This document shows, piece by piece, positions 49,325 through 57,487 of a DNA stretch of 64,000 bases. The DNA comes from Fibrobacterota bacterium (GTDB lineage: Bacteria > Fibrobacterota > Fibrobacteria > UBA11236): positions 34,206-98,205 of the forward strand of contig JAEKLQ010000043.1 of the NCBI GenBank assembly GCA_019509785.1, read 5' to 3'. The position numbers and the translations under genes are program-made. The notes under the pieces were generated by a model that was not told the origin of the DNA, did no database searches, and saw only the letters and a program-made list of their open reading frames with translations. Position 1 is the first letter of the stretch. Every line of letters begins with the position of its first letter.

Positions 49325-50320
49325 CTACCACCCTTGCTTGCGGATCCCCTTTTCGCCGATCATGGACCGGATCCCTTCTTTAAGCTCCGGCAAACCCGAT
49401 CCGGTAATAGCCGAGGTACGGAGGATGGGGCAAGCCTCCGCTTCGAAGCGAGGGTCGATGGGGAAATCGCCCAAGTCCTGCTTGTTTAGGACGAACATTT
49501 TGGGCTTTTGCAGCAGCAAGGGATGGAATTTTTCCATCTCGGCCCGTAGCACCAGGTACTGGCCAAACGGATCCTCAACGCTGGTATCGATGACGTAGGC
49601 CAGGCAAGCGCAGCGCTCCACGTGCCGCAGGAATTGATGACCCAGACCCTTGCCTTCGGCGGCACCTTCGATGAGACCCGGTATGTCGACCAGTACGTAG
49701 CTCTTACCGGGAGCGACGTTGACAAGGCCGAGGACGGGCTTCAAGGTCGTGAAGGGATAGTCGGCCACCTTGGGGGTGGCGGCGGAAAGCCGTCGGATGA
49801 GGGAGCTCTTTCCGGCGTTCGGGAAGCCCACCAGCCCGCAATCGGCCACCAGCTTAAGCTCCAATTGGAGCTTGCGGGATTGACCGGGATCCCCCGGAGT
49901 GGACTTGCGTGGCGCGCGGTTGGTACTGCTCTTGAAAGCGGCATTTCCAATGCCCCCCCGGCCACCCTGGGCCACCACGCATTCTTGGCCCTCTTCCTTC
50001 AAATCGCTGATCAAATCGCCCGTTTCCAGGTCTTTCACCAGGGTGCCCACCGGCACGGGGAGGCGGATATCCCCGCCGTTCTTGCCCGTACACAGCGACG
50101 GCTCGCCTTTGCCTCCGTCGTCGGCCCTGAAGATGCGTTTGTTGCCGATATCGTACAGGGTATGAATGTCGTGGCTCGCGACCAAGATCACATGGCCGCC
50201 GCGCCCCCCATTGCCCCCACTCGGCCCTCCGAGGGGAACGAACTTTTCCCGGCGGAAACTGACCATTCCCTTGCCGCCATGGCCGGCATGGGCCTCAAGC
50301 TTGGTTTCATCTATGAACAT
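49325..50320 (-). CDS. obg: GTPase Obg/CgtA
   Basis: 331 residues. The N-terminal Obg domain (about 1-157) is glycine-rich, as usual (GGPSGGNGGRGGHVILVAS). The G domain has G1 GLVGFPNAGKSSLIRRLS near 165, G3 DIPGLIEGAAEGKGLGHQFL near 213, G4 NKQD and G5 TSAITGSGLPEL. Obg proteins bind the large ribosomal subunit and link ribosome assembly to growth state. The C-terminal OCT domain of some Obg proteins is absent here. It converges on the SH3-like gene and is divergent from the small HTH gene. Confidence 0.96.
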   Translation of the reverse strand: MFIDETKLEAHAGHGGKGMVSFRREKFVPLGGPSGGNGGRGGHVILVASHDIHTLYDIGNKRIFRADDGGKGEPSLCTGKNGGDIRLPVPVGTLVKDLETGDLISDLKEEGQECVVAQGGRGGIGNAAFKSSTNRAPRKSTPGDPGQSRKLQLELKLVADCGLVGFPNAGKSSLIRRLSAATPKVADYPFTTLKPVLGLVNVAPGKSYVLVDIPGLIEGAAEGKGLGHQFLRHVERCACLAYVIDTSVEDPFGQYLVLRAEMEKFHPLLLQKPKMFVLNKQDLGDFPIDPRFEAEACPILRTSAITGSGLPELKEGIRSMIGEKGIRKQGW

Positions 50321-50563
50321 GGGGCAAAGGTAGAAAACCGTCCAAGACGCAAAGCGTGTGCCATCGAATCGCCCCTTTTAGCCTTCCGGTCCGATCAGCC
50401 CTTGCGGCCGGGCGTAACGCCGGAGGGACGGCGATACGCATGAATTGTGCGTACCTGTATTCACTTCAGGATCTTGAGGGGCGTGATCCTCGTTGTTAAC
50501 TTAATCGCATTCATGGCGCCCGGACGCTGCCGGCTGAACACACCAAAGAGGGAGTTGCCAAGG

Positions 50564-50815
50564 ATGTCCAAGAAAAAATTCGTCACGACCGGAGAGATTG
50601 CCCGGATCTGCGAAGTAAGCCCGAAGACGGTGATCGCCTGGATCGAGCGCAAGCAACTGCGCTCCTTCCGCATAGGGAGGGGTCCCCGCAAAGTTACCCT
50701 CGCCGATTTGTACGAGTTCCTGGGATCCCGGAATTTTCCGATCGCCTCCCTGGAAGATTTGTCCCGCCTGCTCGAGGAGCATTCCGTCCGGGCGGAGTTG
50801 GTTCCCGCGATCTAA
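50564..50815 (+). CDS. Small excisionase/MerR-type helix-turn-helix protein
   Basis: 83 residues from ATG 50564, which follows AAGAGGGAG; the frame is open back to 50447, but that part looks non-coding. The protein is a single winged HTH of the excisionase type: VTTGEIARICEVSPKTVIAWIERKQLRSFRIGRGPRKVTLADLYEFL, then a short helix. No recombinase or phage gene is nearby, so it is probably a free-standing regulator rather than an excisionase. A dyad AGGATC-N11-GATCCT (50468-50490) upstream could be its operator. It converges on the sigma-54 regulator gene. Confidence 0.75.
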   Translation: MSKKKFVTTGEIARICEVSPKTVIAWIERKQLRSFRIGRGPRKVTLADLYEFLGSRNFPIASLEDLSRLLEEHSVRAELVPAI

Positions 50816-50853
50816 AGGGTACGAACCCTGAAGTCCCGATCGACTAATTGAAT

Positions 50854-50905
50854 GCTCGGCTTCGGCCGAGCCGCGCGGTAAGGGCCCGGCCGCGCGACTA
50901 GTCGC
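50854..50905. terminator. UUCG hairpin and 12-bp palindrome between convergent genes
   Basis: GCTCGGC (50854-50860) pairs with GCCGAGC (50865-50871) around a TTCG tetraloop, a very stable RNA hairpin. GCGACTAGTCGC at 50894-50905 is a perfect palindrome that abuts the stop of the sigma-54 regulator gene. Neither is followed by a T-run. The hairpin may terminate or protect the HTH transcript. Confidence 0.4.
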
Positions 50906-52351
50906 TTAACCTTTCCCGACCAGGCTCGATCCATCCCGTTGGTCCGCGTCGGCGCCGCTTTTCCTCAATTCCCGGCTATTGATCCCGAGTTTCTTCATCT
51001 TGTTGTGCAAGGCCGTCCGGGTGATTTCCATGGCCTTGGCCGCGTCCGATACGTTCCATTCGCTGGCTTGCAGGCGCGCCAATACGAAATCGCGTTCCAC
51101 CTTGCGTAGATGGCTCTTTAAGGCGGGGTAGGTTTCCTTATCGAAGGCCTGCACCGGCAGCGCGCCGGCCGAGGCGGTCCCGGACTTCAGGTAGCCTTCC
51201 ACTTCGGAGCGCGCGATGAACGGCCCCTTCGCGAAGGAGATCGCGCGTTGCAGGATGTTTTCCAATTCGCGGATATTGCCGGGGAACCCGTACTGCATCA
51301 GGAGCTCCAAGGCCCCGTCGCTCATGCCCACCTTGGACGCGTTCCGTTTCTGATGCTTGGCGAGGAAGTGCCGTACCAGCAGGGGTACGTCCTCGATCCT
51401 GTCCCGCAGCGGCGGCAGGCTGATGGGAATCACGTTCAGCCGGTAGTAGAGGTCCTCGCGGAAATGCCCCGACTTGATGCCTTCCTCGAGGTTGCGATTG
51501 GTCGCCGCGATGACGCGCACGTTCACGTGCCGCACCTTATTCTCTCCGACGCGGCGGAATTCGCCCTCCTGCAAGACCCGCAGCAGCTTGGTTTGGCTGC
51601 GCAAGGGGATATCCCCGATCTCGTCCAGGAAAAGGGTGCTGCCGTCGGCCACTTCGAATAGTCCTTCGCGATCGGCGACGGCGCCCGAGAAGGCGCCCTT
51701 GGCGTGGCCGAACAACTCGCTTTCGATCAGGCCGTCCGAGATAGCGCAGCAATTGACGATGACGAAGCTATGCGTGGGGGCGGCCGCCTCGGCGCTATAG
51801 ATGGCGCGCGCGACCAGTTCCTTTCCGGTTCCGCTCTCGCCGCTGATGAGAACCGTGCCCCGCGAATGGCGGGCCTTTTCGATGAGCCGGAACACCTCTT
51901 CCATGGGCTCCGAGGTCCCGATGATATTGTGGGTGGCTTGCCCGTCGATGGGCAGCTTGGCCAAGGCCCCGGTCTTCGCGCGCGCGCCCTTCTCGAAGGT
52001 TTTGGCGAGGGCGGCGTGCAATTGATCCGGATTAACCGGCTTGAGCAGGTAATCGTCCGCGCCGATGACCTGGGCCTTGCGGGCCACGTCGTAACTGCCG
52101 TGGGCGGTAAGGATGAAAACCGGGAGACCGGGTTGGGATTGCTTCACGCGGCGGACCAATGCGAACCCGTCGATTCCCGGCATGACCAGATCGGTGATGA
52201 CCAGCTCGAACCGGCGGCGCCCCAGCTGTTCCAGGGCTTCCTCCCCGTTCTGCGCCAGGTGCACGTCGTAATTGGCCGCGGCGAGGATATCCTTCAGATA
52301 GAAGGCGGTGATCTTTTCGTCGTCCACTACCAGGATGGAGGGCTTGTCCAT
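50906..52351 (-). CDS. Sigma-54-dependent response regulator (NtrC family)
   Basis: 481 residues in three domains. The receiver has D54 (VITDLVMPG) as phosphoacceptor, with T and K in ILTAHG and LLKPV. The AAA+ domain has Walker A GESGTGKE (171-178) and the sigma-54 contact loop GAFSGA (219-224), which differs from the usual GAFTGA by Thr to Ser. Walker B is TLFLDEIGDIP. The C-terminus is a Fis-type HTH (WNVSDAAKAMEITRTALHNKMKKLGI). No histidine kinase gene is adjacent. It follows the degenerate GGDEF gene by 40 bases on the same strand. Confidence 0.93.
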   Translation of the reverse strand: MDKPSILVVDDEKITAFYLKDILAAANYDVHLAQNGEEALEQLGRRRFELVITDLVMPGIDGFALVRRVKQSQPGLPVFILTAHGSYDVARKAQVIGADDYLLKPVNPDQLHAALAKTFEKGARAKTGALAKLPIDGQATHNIIGTSEPMEEVFRLIEKARHSRGTVLISGESGTGKELVARAIYSAEAAAPTHSFVIVNCCAISDGLIESELFGHAKGAFSGAVADREGLFEVADGSTLFLDEIGDIPLRSQTKLLRVLQEGEFRRVGENKVRHVNVRVIAATNRNLEEGIKSGHFREDLYYRLNVIPISLPPLRDRIEDVPLLVRHFLAKHQKRNASKVGMSDGALELLMQYGFPGNIRELENILQRAISFAKGPFIARSEVEGYLKSGTASAGALPVQAFDKETYPALKSHLRKVERDFVLARLQASEWNVSDAAKAMEITRTALHNKMKKLGINSRELRKSGADADQRDGSSLVGKG

Positions 52352-52391
52352 TTTCCGATCCGCATTCCCGAGTCCGGAGGCGCCGGCGTGG

Positions 52392-54647
52392 TTACGCCGC
52401 CGCTTGCCAGGATCTCACCAACTCGGCATACAACTTAGGATAAGTTCCCGCCGTCTCCTTATCGAAACCGGCCACGCCCACCCGCGGCCGGATGGTAAGG
52501 CGTGCGCCATCGGGCAGGGCCACTTGCCGGCCCATCGAATCCGCCAGCTTGCGTAGGATGGCGGAAACCGCGTCCAGGGGGGTCATGGGAAGAACCACCA
52601 GGATGCGGTTGAAGGACAGGTAGCCGACGAAATCGGATTCGCGCAGGTTGCGGCGCAGATCCCCGATCAAAACGTTCTGCAAGCCGCGAAGGGCGTCGCC
52701 TTGCGTTTCGAAGGCGGCCTTGTCTTCGGGCAGGCCGTGGAAGGAGATCAACATGGCGCTGAAGGGAAGATTGTAGCGGGATGCCCGGCTGATCTCGCTC
52801 TTGACGAAGAAGTCGAGCACGGCTTTGACGTAGACGCCGGCGGGCAGATCCTTGGAGGCGGCTTTCTCGCGCCGCGAAGCCATCTCCTGGCGCACCTTCT
52901 GCATCACCTGGCCGCCGGCTTCGCGGGCCAGGGCCTCGGCATCGAGCCCATCGCGGGCCCGGCCCATCACGTCTTCCATTTCCTTCTCGTCCCCGAACAT
53001 TTCCAGCAGGAATTGGATCTTTTCCGATTCGTTCACGCCGGCCGCCCCTAATTGGGCCATGGCGGCTTTGCCTTTCAAATCGTTCAGGGAGTTCTGCATG
53101 CGCAGACGCAACTTCTGTTGGCCCATGAGCCGCATCTCTTCCGGGATGCCTTTGTCCTTGAGCTTCTGGTTGACCTCCGCTTCCATCTGCTGGAGCATGG
53201 AGCCGAGCTTTACGGCTTCGCGGGGATTGGCCAGGATGCGCTCCTGGGCGGCTTCGCCGGTCTTTTCCACGTAGTCGGCGAGCGAATTGATGAGTTCTTC
53301 GGCCGAACCTTCGCGGTTAGACTTGCGCGCCTCGCTGGCCAATAAGATCAACTGGGCGGCCTGGCGGGGATTCTCCTGGAGCTCCTGCAGCAGCTCTTCG
53401 TGGCTGACGCCCAGGCTTTCGCCGGCTTGCAAGAACTCCTGATAGCTACGATCGGTACCCATCAGGGTATTGAGTTCGGCCAGCAGATTGAAGAACTCCA
53501 TCAACGGCACTCCTTGCCGGACCAGGGCGGCGCGGAATACGGTCAGGACCTGTTGCAGCAAGGTGCGATCGGGCACGATGCGCTGGACCACCTGGGCCAT
53601 TCGCTTGGGGTTGCCCTTGCACTTGTTGTATTCCTCCATGACCAGTTGGGCCGCGGTCTGCACGAACACGTCGTCCGCGGCCTCCGCCAGCTTCCCGCCG
53701 TCCGAGGCTTTGCCTTCCGTCGCCCGCCCGTTGGAGCCGTTACCCGGATTGCCGTTGAGGCCTCCCGATAGATGCTGGGCCAGCCCCTGCTGGGCTTTCA
53801 CCGCCTTGAGCAGTTCGGTGCGCATGGAATACATGCCCGCCAGCAAATCCTCGAGAGGTACGCCGTTCTGGCCGGCTTCGGTCCGGAACGCGCCCACCAC
53901 GTTGATGAGGCTTTGCCGGAGTGTCTCGGCTTCCTGACCGGGATTGGCCGTCGCGTTCTTGAGGATGGCATCGGGAATGGCCGTGGGATTCTCGAGCGTC
54001 CGCAAAAGGCTCAGGTTGGCGTTCATCTCCCGCGCGGTGAGATGACCCAGGACGACGCGCATGGCCGCATCGTCGAAGGCGCTGGTGCGGCCCGCGTCGC
54101 CGGGAAAGACCCCGTCCGCCACCTCCATAGGCGGCCCGGCGGGCCGGGAAGACCCTGCGGCTACGACTTCATCGCCTTCCTTGACCGTCTTCAAAACCAC
54201 GTTATTGACGTTGAAGCAAGTGACGCCTTGGTTGGAAAGGTAAGCCAGGAAGCGCATGGGATCGGCATGCGTCAGGCTGCACGCGTCCAGGAAGCGCGCG
54301 AACGCCTTCAGGGAAACGGGCGTAGTGATGGTGATGGATTCGATTCCGAAGCGGCGCAGGTGATCGGCGAACTTGCGGTTGTTCGGCGCGTAAACCAGGT
54401 CCACGTGCCCGATGTAATACCCGAATTCCTGGAAGAGCAGGGAAAGCGATTCCGATGAACCCAGGCATTTCCGCAAGGCCTCGTAAGCCCGGGGGATAAG
54501 CTCTTGCGAAGCGGGATGATCGAAGGCATAGGCTACCGTACGCTGGTAGAACAGATTGAGCAGCCGGACCAGGGTATCAGCTTCGACGCGGCTGAATCCG
54601 GAGCCTTGCTGGCCGGGGCCATTCTGGCCCTTGGAATCTTGGTTCAT
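52392..54647 (-). CDS. Large cytoplasmic protein with degenerate GGDEF-like C-terminus
   Basis: 751 residues, no signal peptide or membrane helix. The first 600 residues are mostly helical with Gly/Asn-rich linkers and match no family I recognise. The last 130 (RYNLPFSAMLISFHGL to LYAELVRSW) have the fold pattern of a GGDEF domain: SDFVGYLSFNRILVVLPMTPLDAV occupies the place of the catalytic loop, but the GGDEF signature is replaced by LSFNR. Cyclic-di-GMP synthesis is therefore not expected; it may be a sensor or scaffold. It is transcribed with the downstream sigma-54 regulator. Confidence 0.78.
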   Translation of the reverse strand: MNQDSKGQNGPGQQGSGFSRVEADTLVRLLNLFYQRTVAYAFDHPASQELIPRAYEALRKCLGSSESLSLLFQEFGYYIGHVDLVYAPNNRKFADHLRRFGIESITITTPVSLKAFARFLDACSLTHADPMRFLAYLSNQGVTCFNVNNVVLKTVKEGDEVVAAGSSRPAGPPMEVADGVFPGDAGRTSAFDDAAMRVVLGHLTAREMNANLSLLRTLENPTAIPDAILKNATANPGQEAETLRQSLINVVGAFRTEAGQNGVPLEDLLAGMYSMRTELLKAVKAQQGLAQHLSGGLNGNPGNGSNGRATEGKASDGGKLAEAADDVFVQTAAQLVMEEYNKCKGNPKRMAQVVQRIVPDRTLLQQVLTVFRAALVRQGVPLMEFFNLLAELNTLMGTDRSYQEFLQAGESLGVSHEELLQELQENPRQAAQLILLASEARKSNREGSAEELINSLADYVEKTGEAAQERILANPREAVKLGSMLQQMEAEVNQKLKDKGIPEEMRLMGQQKLRLRMQNSLNDLKGKAAMAQLGAAGVNESEKIQFLLEMFGDEKEMEDVMGRARDGLDAEALAREAGGQVMQKVRQEMASRREKAASKDLPAGVYVKAVLDFFVKSEISRASRYNLPFSAMLISFHGLPEDKAAFETQGDALRGLQNVLIGDLRRNLRESDFVGYLSFNRILVVLPMTPLDAVSAILRKLADSMGRQVALPDGARLTIRPRVGVAGFDKETAGTYPKLYAELVRSWQAAA

Positions 54648-54754
54648 GGGTTCCCGTTATTTTAGCCTTTTCCGACTCCGGCGGCCACATGCGGCTTGGG
54701 GGCGGACCCCCGGGCTGGTTCCATCGGCGGAACGCGCCTTCGAGGCTCTGCCCA

Positions 54755-54763
54755 TGGTATAAT
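54755..54763 (+). promoter_or_regulatory. Extended -10 promoter of the Ser/Thr kinase gene, probably leaderless
   Basis: TGG directly followed by TATAAT (54758-54763) is a perfect extended -10. The ATG lies only eight bases after it (54772), so transcription should begin at or next to the start codon. No Shine-Dalgarno is present and the -35 is poor, as extended -10 promoters allow. Confidence 0.6.
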
Positions 54764-54771
54764 TCCCGGGA

Positions 54772-55692
54772 ATGTCGATCCCTCCGAGCCTGCCCGATTT
54801 GACCGGCCTGACCCTGGGAACCGTTACCTTGCTGCAAAAGATCGGCGAAGGCAGCATGGGCGTCGTTTATCGGGGATTCCAGAATACCTTGAGCCGGCCG
54901 GTGGCGGTGAAGGTGGTCTTCCGCAACCGGCTCAACAAGCTGTTCACTTCCGAACGGTTCCGCCAAGAAGCGGAGGTGGTGGCGAACCTGCTCCATCCGA
55001 ACATCGTCACGATCTTCGAATTCGGCGAACAGCCCGATTACATGTACTTCGTCATGCAATTGGTTGATGGGGTTAACCTTTCCGCCTGGCTCAAGCAGAA
55101 GAAGAAACATCCCTTGCCCAAGAAGCGCCTGCCTTCCATGGACGACTTGTTGCGGGTGGCCGAGCAAGCCTTGGAGGTGCTGGTCTTCGCCCATGGGGAA
55201 GGGGTCATCCATCGCGACATCAAACCCGAAAACCTGATGTGGGTGGAGAAGACGCGCAAGGTGATGGTGGCCGACTTCGGGCTGGCGGCCGTTTACCACA
55301 CCGTTTACGACGAAGAGAAAGCCTTTATCCTGGGTTCGCCTCTCTACGTTTCGCCGGAGCAGGCGCGCGGCGATGCGGTGGACGGCCGCGCGGATCTGTT
55401 CTCGCTCGGCTGCGTTCTGCTCGAATTGAGCTTGGGTTTCCTGCCGGTGAAGGTGGAACGGCCCGAGCGCATCTTCCAGACCCGGGCCAAGGAAAGCCCG
55501 GACATGTTCACGGGCATGGCCCGGGACCTAAGCGCGGCGGTGCCGCGGGCCTGGAGCGATTTCATGTCCAAATCCCTGGTGCCTAAACGCGAGCAGCGCT
55601 TTCGCGACGCGGAGGAAATGCTGGCCGCCATGCGCGCCATCGCCCCGGGGCTGCGGGCGGCGGACAAGGAAAGCTCCGTTCCCGGAACATGA
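54772..55692 (+). CDS. Hanks-type Ser/Thr protein kinase
   Basis: 306 residues, all kinase domain, cytoplasmic, with no membrane helix or PASTA repeats. All key residues are present: Gly loop KIGEGSMGVVYRG, K47 in VAVKVV, catalytic HRD at 147-149 (VIHRDIKPENLM), DFG at 168-170 (VADFGLA) and the activation-segment APE-like SPEQARG. It should be active. It is divergent from the degenerate GGDEF gene and appears to be transcribed from an extended -10 with no leader. The FHA protein encoded at 11807-12079 is a possible reader of its product. Confidence 0.92.
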   Translation: MSIPPSLPDLTGLTLGTVTLLQKIGEGSMGVVYRGFQNTLSRPVAVKVVFRNRLNKLFTSERFRQEAEVVANLLHPNIVTIFEFGEQPDYMYFVMQLVDGVNLSAWLKQKKKHPLPKKRLPSMDDLLRVAEQALEVLVFAHGEGVIHRDIKPENLMWVEKTRKVMVADFGLAAVYHTVYDEEKAFILGSPLYVSPEQARGDAVDGRADLFSLGCVLLELSLGFLPVKVERPERIFQTRAKESPDMFTGMARDLSAAVPRAWSDFMSKSLVPKREQRFRDAEEMLAAMRAIAPGLRAADKESSVPGT

Positions 55693-55725
55693 TGCCGTTC
55701 CGATTTTTATAAATTTACCTGGGCA

Positions 55726-55752
55726 CTTGTCCTTTACTTGACCGCTTGTCCT
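55726..55752. repeat. Direct repeat CTTGTCCT upstream of a hypothetical gene
   Basis: CTTGTCCT occurs at 55726-55733 and 55745-55752, 19 bases apart, with TTGACC between them, just before the gene at 55767. The spacing of nearly two helical turns would suit a regulator site. Confidence 0.3.
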
Positions 55753-55766
55753 AAAGGGGAAACGCG

Positions 55767-56288
55767 ATGGCCTTCGAGGGCTCCGAGACGGAAAAGCACG
55801 ATCTCCTGGAGGGCTTGCTAAAGGGCCTGCGCGAGGACGATATCATCGTCTTGGATCAGTTCACCGGGTACCAGAATTCGGCAGCGCCTTTTTTCGATAA
55901 GGTGGAGGTCGCCCATGAGTTCCTCGATCTGCTGACCTTCAAGATCAAGGAATCCAAATCGCGGATGAACAAGGAGGTCCTGGCGCAATTCTCCCTGGCC
56001 TTCCTCCGCCAGACCATCCGCACCTACGGATACAACCCTAAGTTCGTCGCGACCCAGGCCAAGGCCCTCATCACCTATTACCAGAACCAGAAGAGCCTCG
56101 ACAAGGCCATCGAGGTTTGCGAGTTCCTCATCCTGCAAGGCATCACCGATGACGATGCCAAGGGCTTCCACGTACGCCTGGACGAGCTCTACCGGCTCAA
56201 GCGGAAGATCGAGGAAAAGGGCGGGGACGTTAGCGGGATTTCCTTCCCCACCGCCGACGACGACGAAGACGATTCCGACGCGGGATAA
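55767..56288 (+). CDS. Hypothetical helical protein after the kinase gene
   Basis: 173 residues, no signal peptide. The sequence is mainly amphipathic helix (LEGLLKGLREDDIIVLDQF, VLAQFSLAFLRQTIRTYGYN, VATQAKALITYYQNQKSLDKAIEVCEFLILQG), with a TPR-like pair near residues 95-130. A very acidic C-terminus (DDDEDDSD) may be disordered. Start ATG 55767 follows AAGGGGAAACGCG. It lies 74 bases after the kinase gene with no obvious terminator between, so it could be co-transcribed and a kinase partner. Function is unknown. Confidence 0.65.
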   Translation: MAFEGSETEKHDLLEGLLKGLREDDIIVLDQFTGYQNSAAPFFDKVEVAHEFLDLLTFKIKESKSRMNKEVLAQFSLAFLRQTIRTYGYNPKFVATQAKALITYYQNQKSLDKAIEVCEFLILQGITDDDAKGFHVRLDELYRLKRKIEEKGGDVSGISFPTADDDEDDSDAG

Positions 56289-56327
56289 CGCTTCCGATTG
56301 AGCGGCGCCCCGCGCCGCCCGCCGACT

Positions 56328-56681
56328 TCAGGGCATCACGGCCAATCCCATCAGGAACGAAACCAGGTTACAGGCGAAGGACAGCGCCAGCGCCCGCGCC
56401 GGTCCGGCGGGGAGCGCCAGCGCCAGTATGCCCGCCTCGACCAGGGTCACCGCCGGTTCGCCGATCGCCATGAGCGCGTGCCGGTCCTGCACCCAAGCCG
56501 GGAGGACGAACCACAGGTAGGGTAGGGTTGCCGAAGAGCAGAGGATTCCGCAAGCCAGTACCCGGCCCGTGGACGGGGGAGTACCGCCTCGCCTGAACAG
56601 GCGGGTCACGCCCCACAGCACCGTCGTTTCGATCGCCACCGTCAGGCCTAGGGCCTGAAGGAACATTCCTTCATACCGCAT
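56328..56681 (-). CDS. Small hypothetical membrane protein
   Basis: 117 residues with about four hydrophobic helices (LQALGLTVAIETTVLWGVTRL, LACGILCSSATLPYLWFVLPAWV, AVTLVEAGILALALPAG, ALALSFACNLVSFLMGLAV). ATG 56681 is nine bases after the stop of the secreted protein gene, so it is the last gene of the TIGR02147 operon. I recognise no family. The first two helices hold a conserved-looking Glu (AIETT) that could matter. Function is unknown. Confidence 0.6.
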   Translation of the reverse strand: MRYEGMFLQALGLTVAIETTVLWGVTRLFRRGGTPPSTGRVLACGILCSSATLPYLWFVLPAWVQDRHALMAIGEPAVTLVEAGILALALPAGPARALALSFACNLVSFLMGLAVMP

Positions 56682-56690
56682 CCCCGTGAT

Positions 56691-57425
56691 TCAGCGCTTT
56701 CCGAGATCGAGCCGTGCGCTTTGCGTCCAGCCACGCCCCTGCGCCGACACGAGATAGCGGCCCGCGGCCATCGCCGGCAAAGCCAGGATCTGGGCCTCAC
56801 CCGAGACCGCTACGCGGTGTTGGGCCCAGGCCCGCCGTCCGCCCGCGTCGAAGAGGCTGACGGAGGCGATACCGCTATGTTGCGGTACCCAAATCAAGGC
56901 GCGGCCATCCGCTGCGAGGCGCGCCATCGGCGCCGCTGCGACCGGGGCGCGCAAGGCGGTGGCGCCGGGCGCAACCTCCTGCTTGGATCCGTCCTGGTGG
57001 GTTTGGAGGATCGCATGCAAGGCGACCTTCTCGGCCGATGCCCCTTCCAATTGGTACTCATAGGTTTCGGAGATCAAGGTGCTGGTGTTGGAAACCCACT
57101 GCGATTGGGCCTCAACCTTGCCCTGGATCATAACCTTTGCGCTGGTATCCGATGCCTCGGCGGCGTAGAAATCGATCTCGTCGAGCTTGTAACCGGTGAT
57201 CTTCGCTTGCACTCCCGTTCCCATGCGCGTGGTCGCGACCGGTGTGGTTTCGTTGCCGGGAAAGAATTCGAGGGCGGAGAACGCCAGGGCCGGGTAATCC
57301 CCCGTGTTGACGATGGTTACGGTGCGGGGAACGAGATGGGAATCGGGCGGCAGGATGTCCGCGTGCGCGGACCAGGCCGTGGCCGCGGCGAAGCATAGGG
57401 ATTTAACGAAGCATGAGGAATTCAT
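56691..57425 (-). CDS. Secreted protein with T9SS-like C-terminal sorting tail
   Basis: 244 residues. A signal peptide (CFVKSLCFAAATAWSAHA) is followed by a beta-rich domain (VTIVNTGDYPALAFSALEFFPGNET). The last 75 residues, VSLFDAGGRRAW then ALPAMAAGRYLVSAQGRGWTQSARLDLG, resemble the type A sorting domain of the type IX secretion system as found in Bacteroidota and Fibrobacterota. TGGAG precedes ATG 57425. No T9SS machinery gene is in the window, so secretion by this route is inferred. The protein lies in an operon with a lipoprotein and a TIGR02147 regulator. Confidence 0.6.
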   Translation of the reverse strand: MNSSCFVKSLCFAAATAWSAHADILPPDSHLVPRTVTIVNTGDYPALAFSALEFFPGNETTPVATTRMGTGVQAKITGYKLDEIDFYAAEASDTSAKVMIQGKVEAQSQWVSNTSTLISETYEYQLEGASAEKVALHAILQTHQDGSKQEVAPGATALRAPVAAAPMARLAADGRALIWVPQHSGIASVSLFDAGGRRAWAQHRVAVSGEAQILALPAMAAGRYLVSAQGRGWTQSARLDLGKR

Positions 57426-57487
57426 GACTACTCCAGGGTTGGATGGGTTTAGAAATACGGGCGCGACCGCCCCGGTTTAAAGCGAGA

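Noticed and set aside
50564..50815. Prophage or integrated element marker
   Set aside because: The HTH resembles excisionases, but no integrase, phage gene, direct repeat or tRNA target is present nearby.
52392..52800. Active diguanylate cyclase
   Set aside because: The GGDEF signature is replaced by LSFNR, so catalysis is not expected despite fold similarity.
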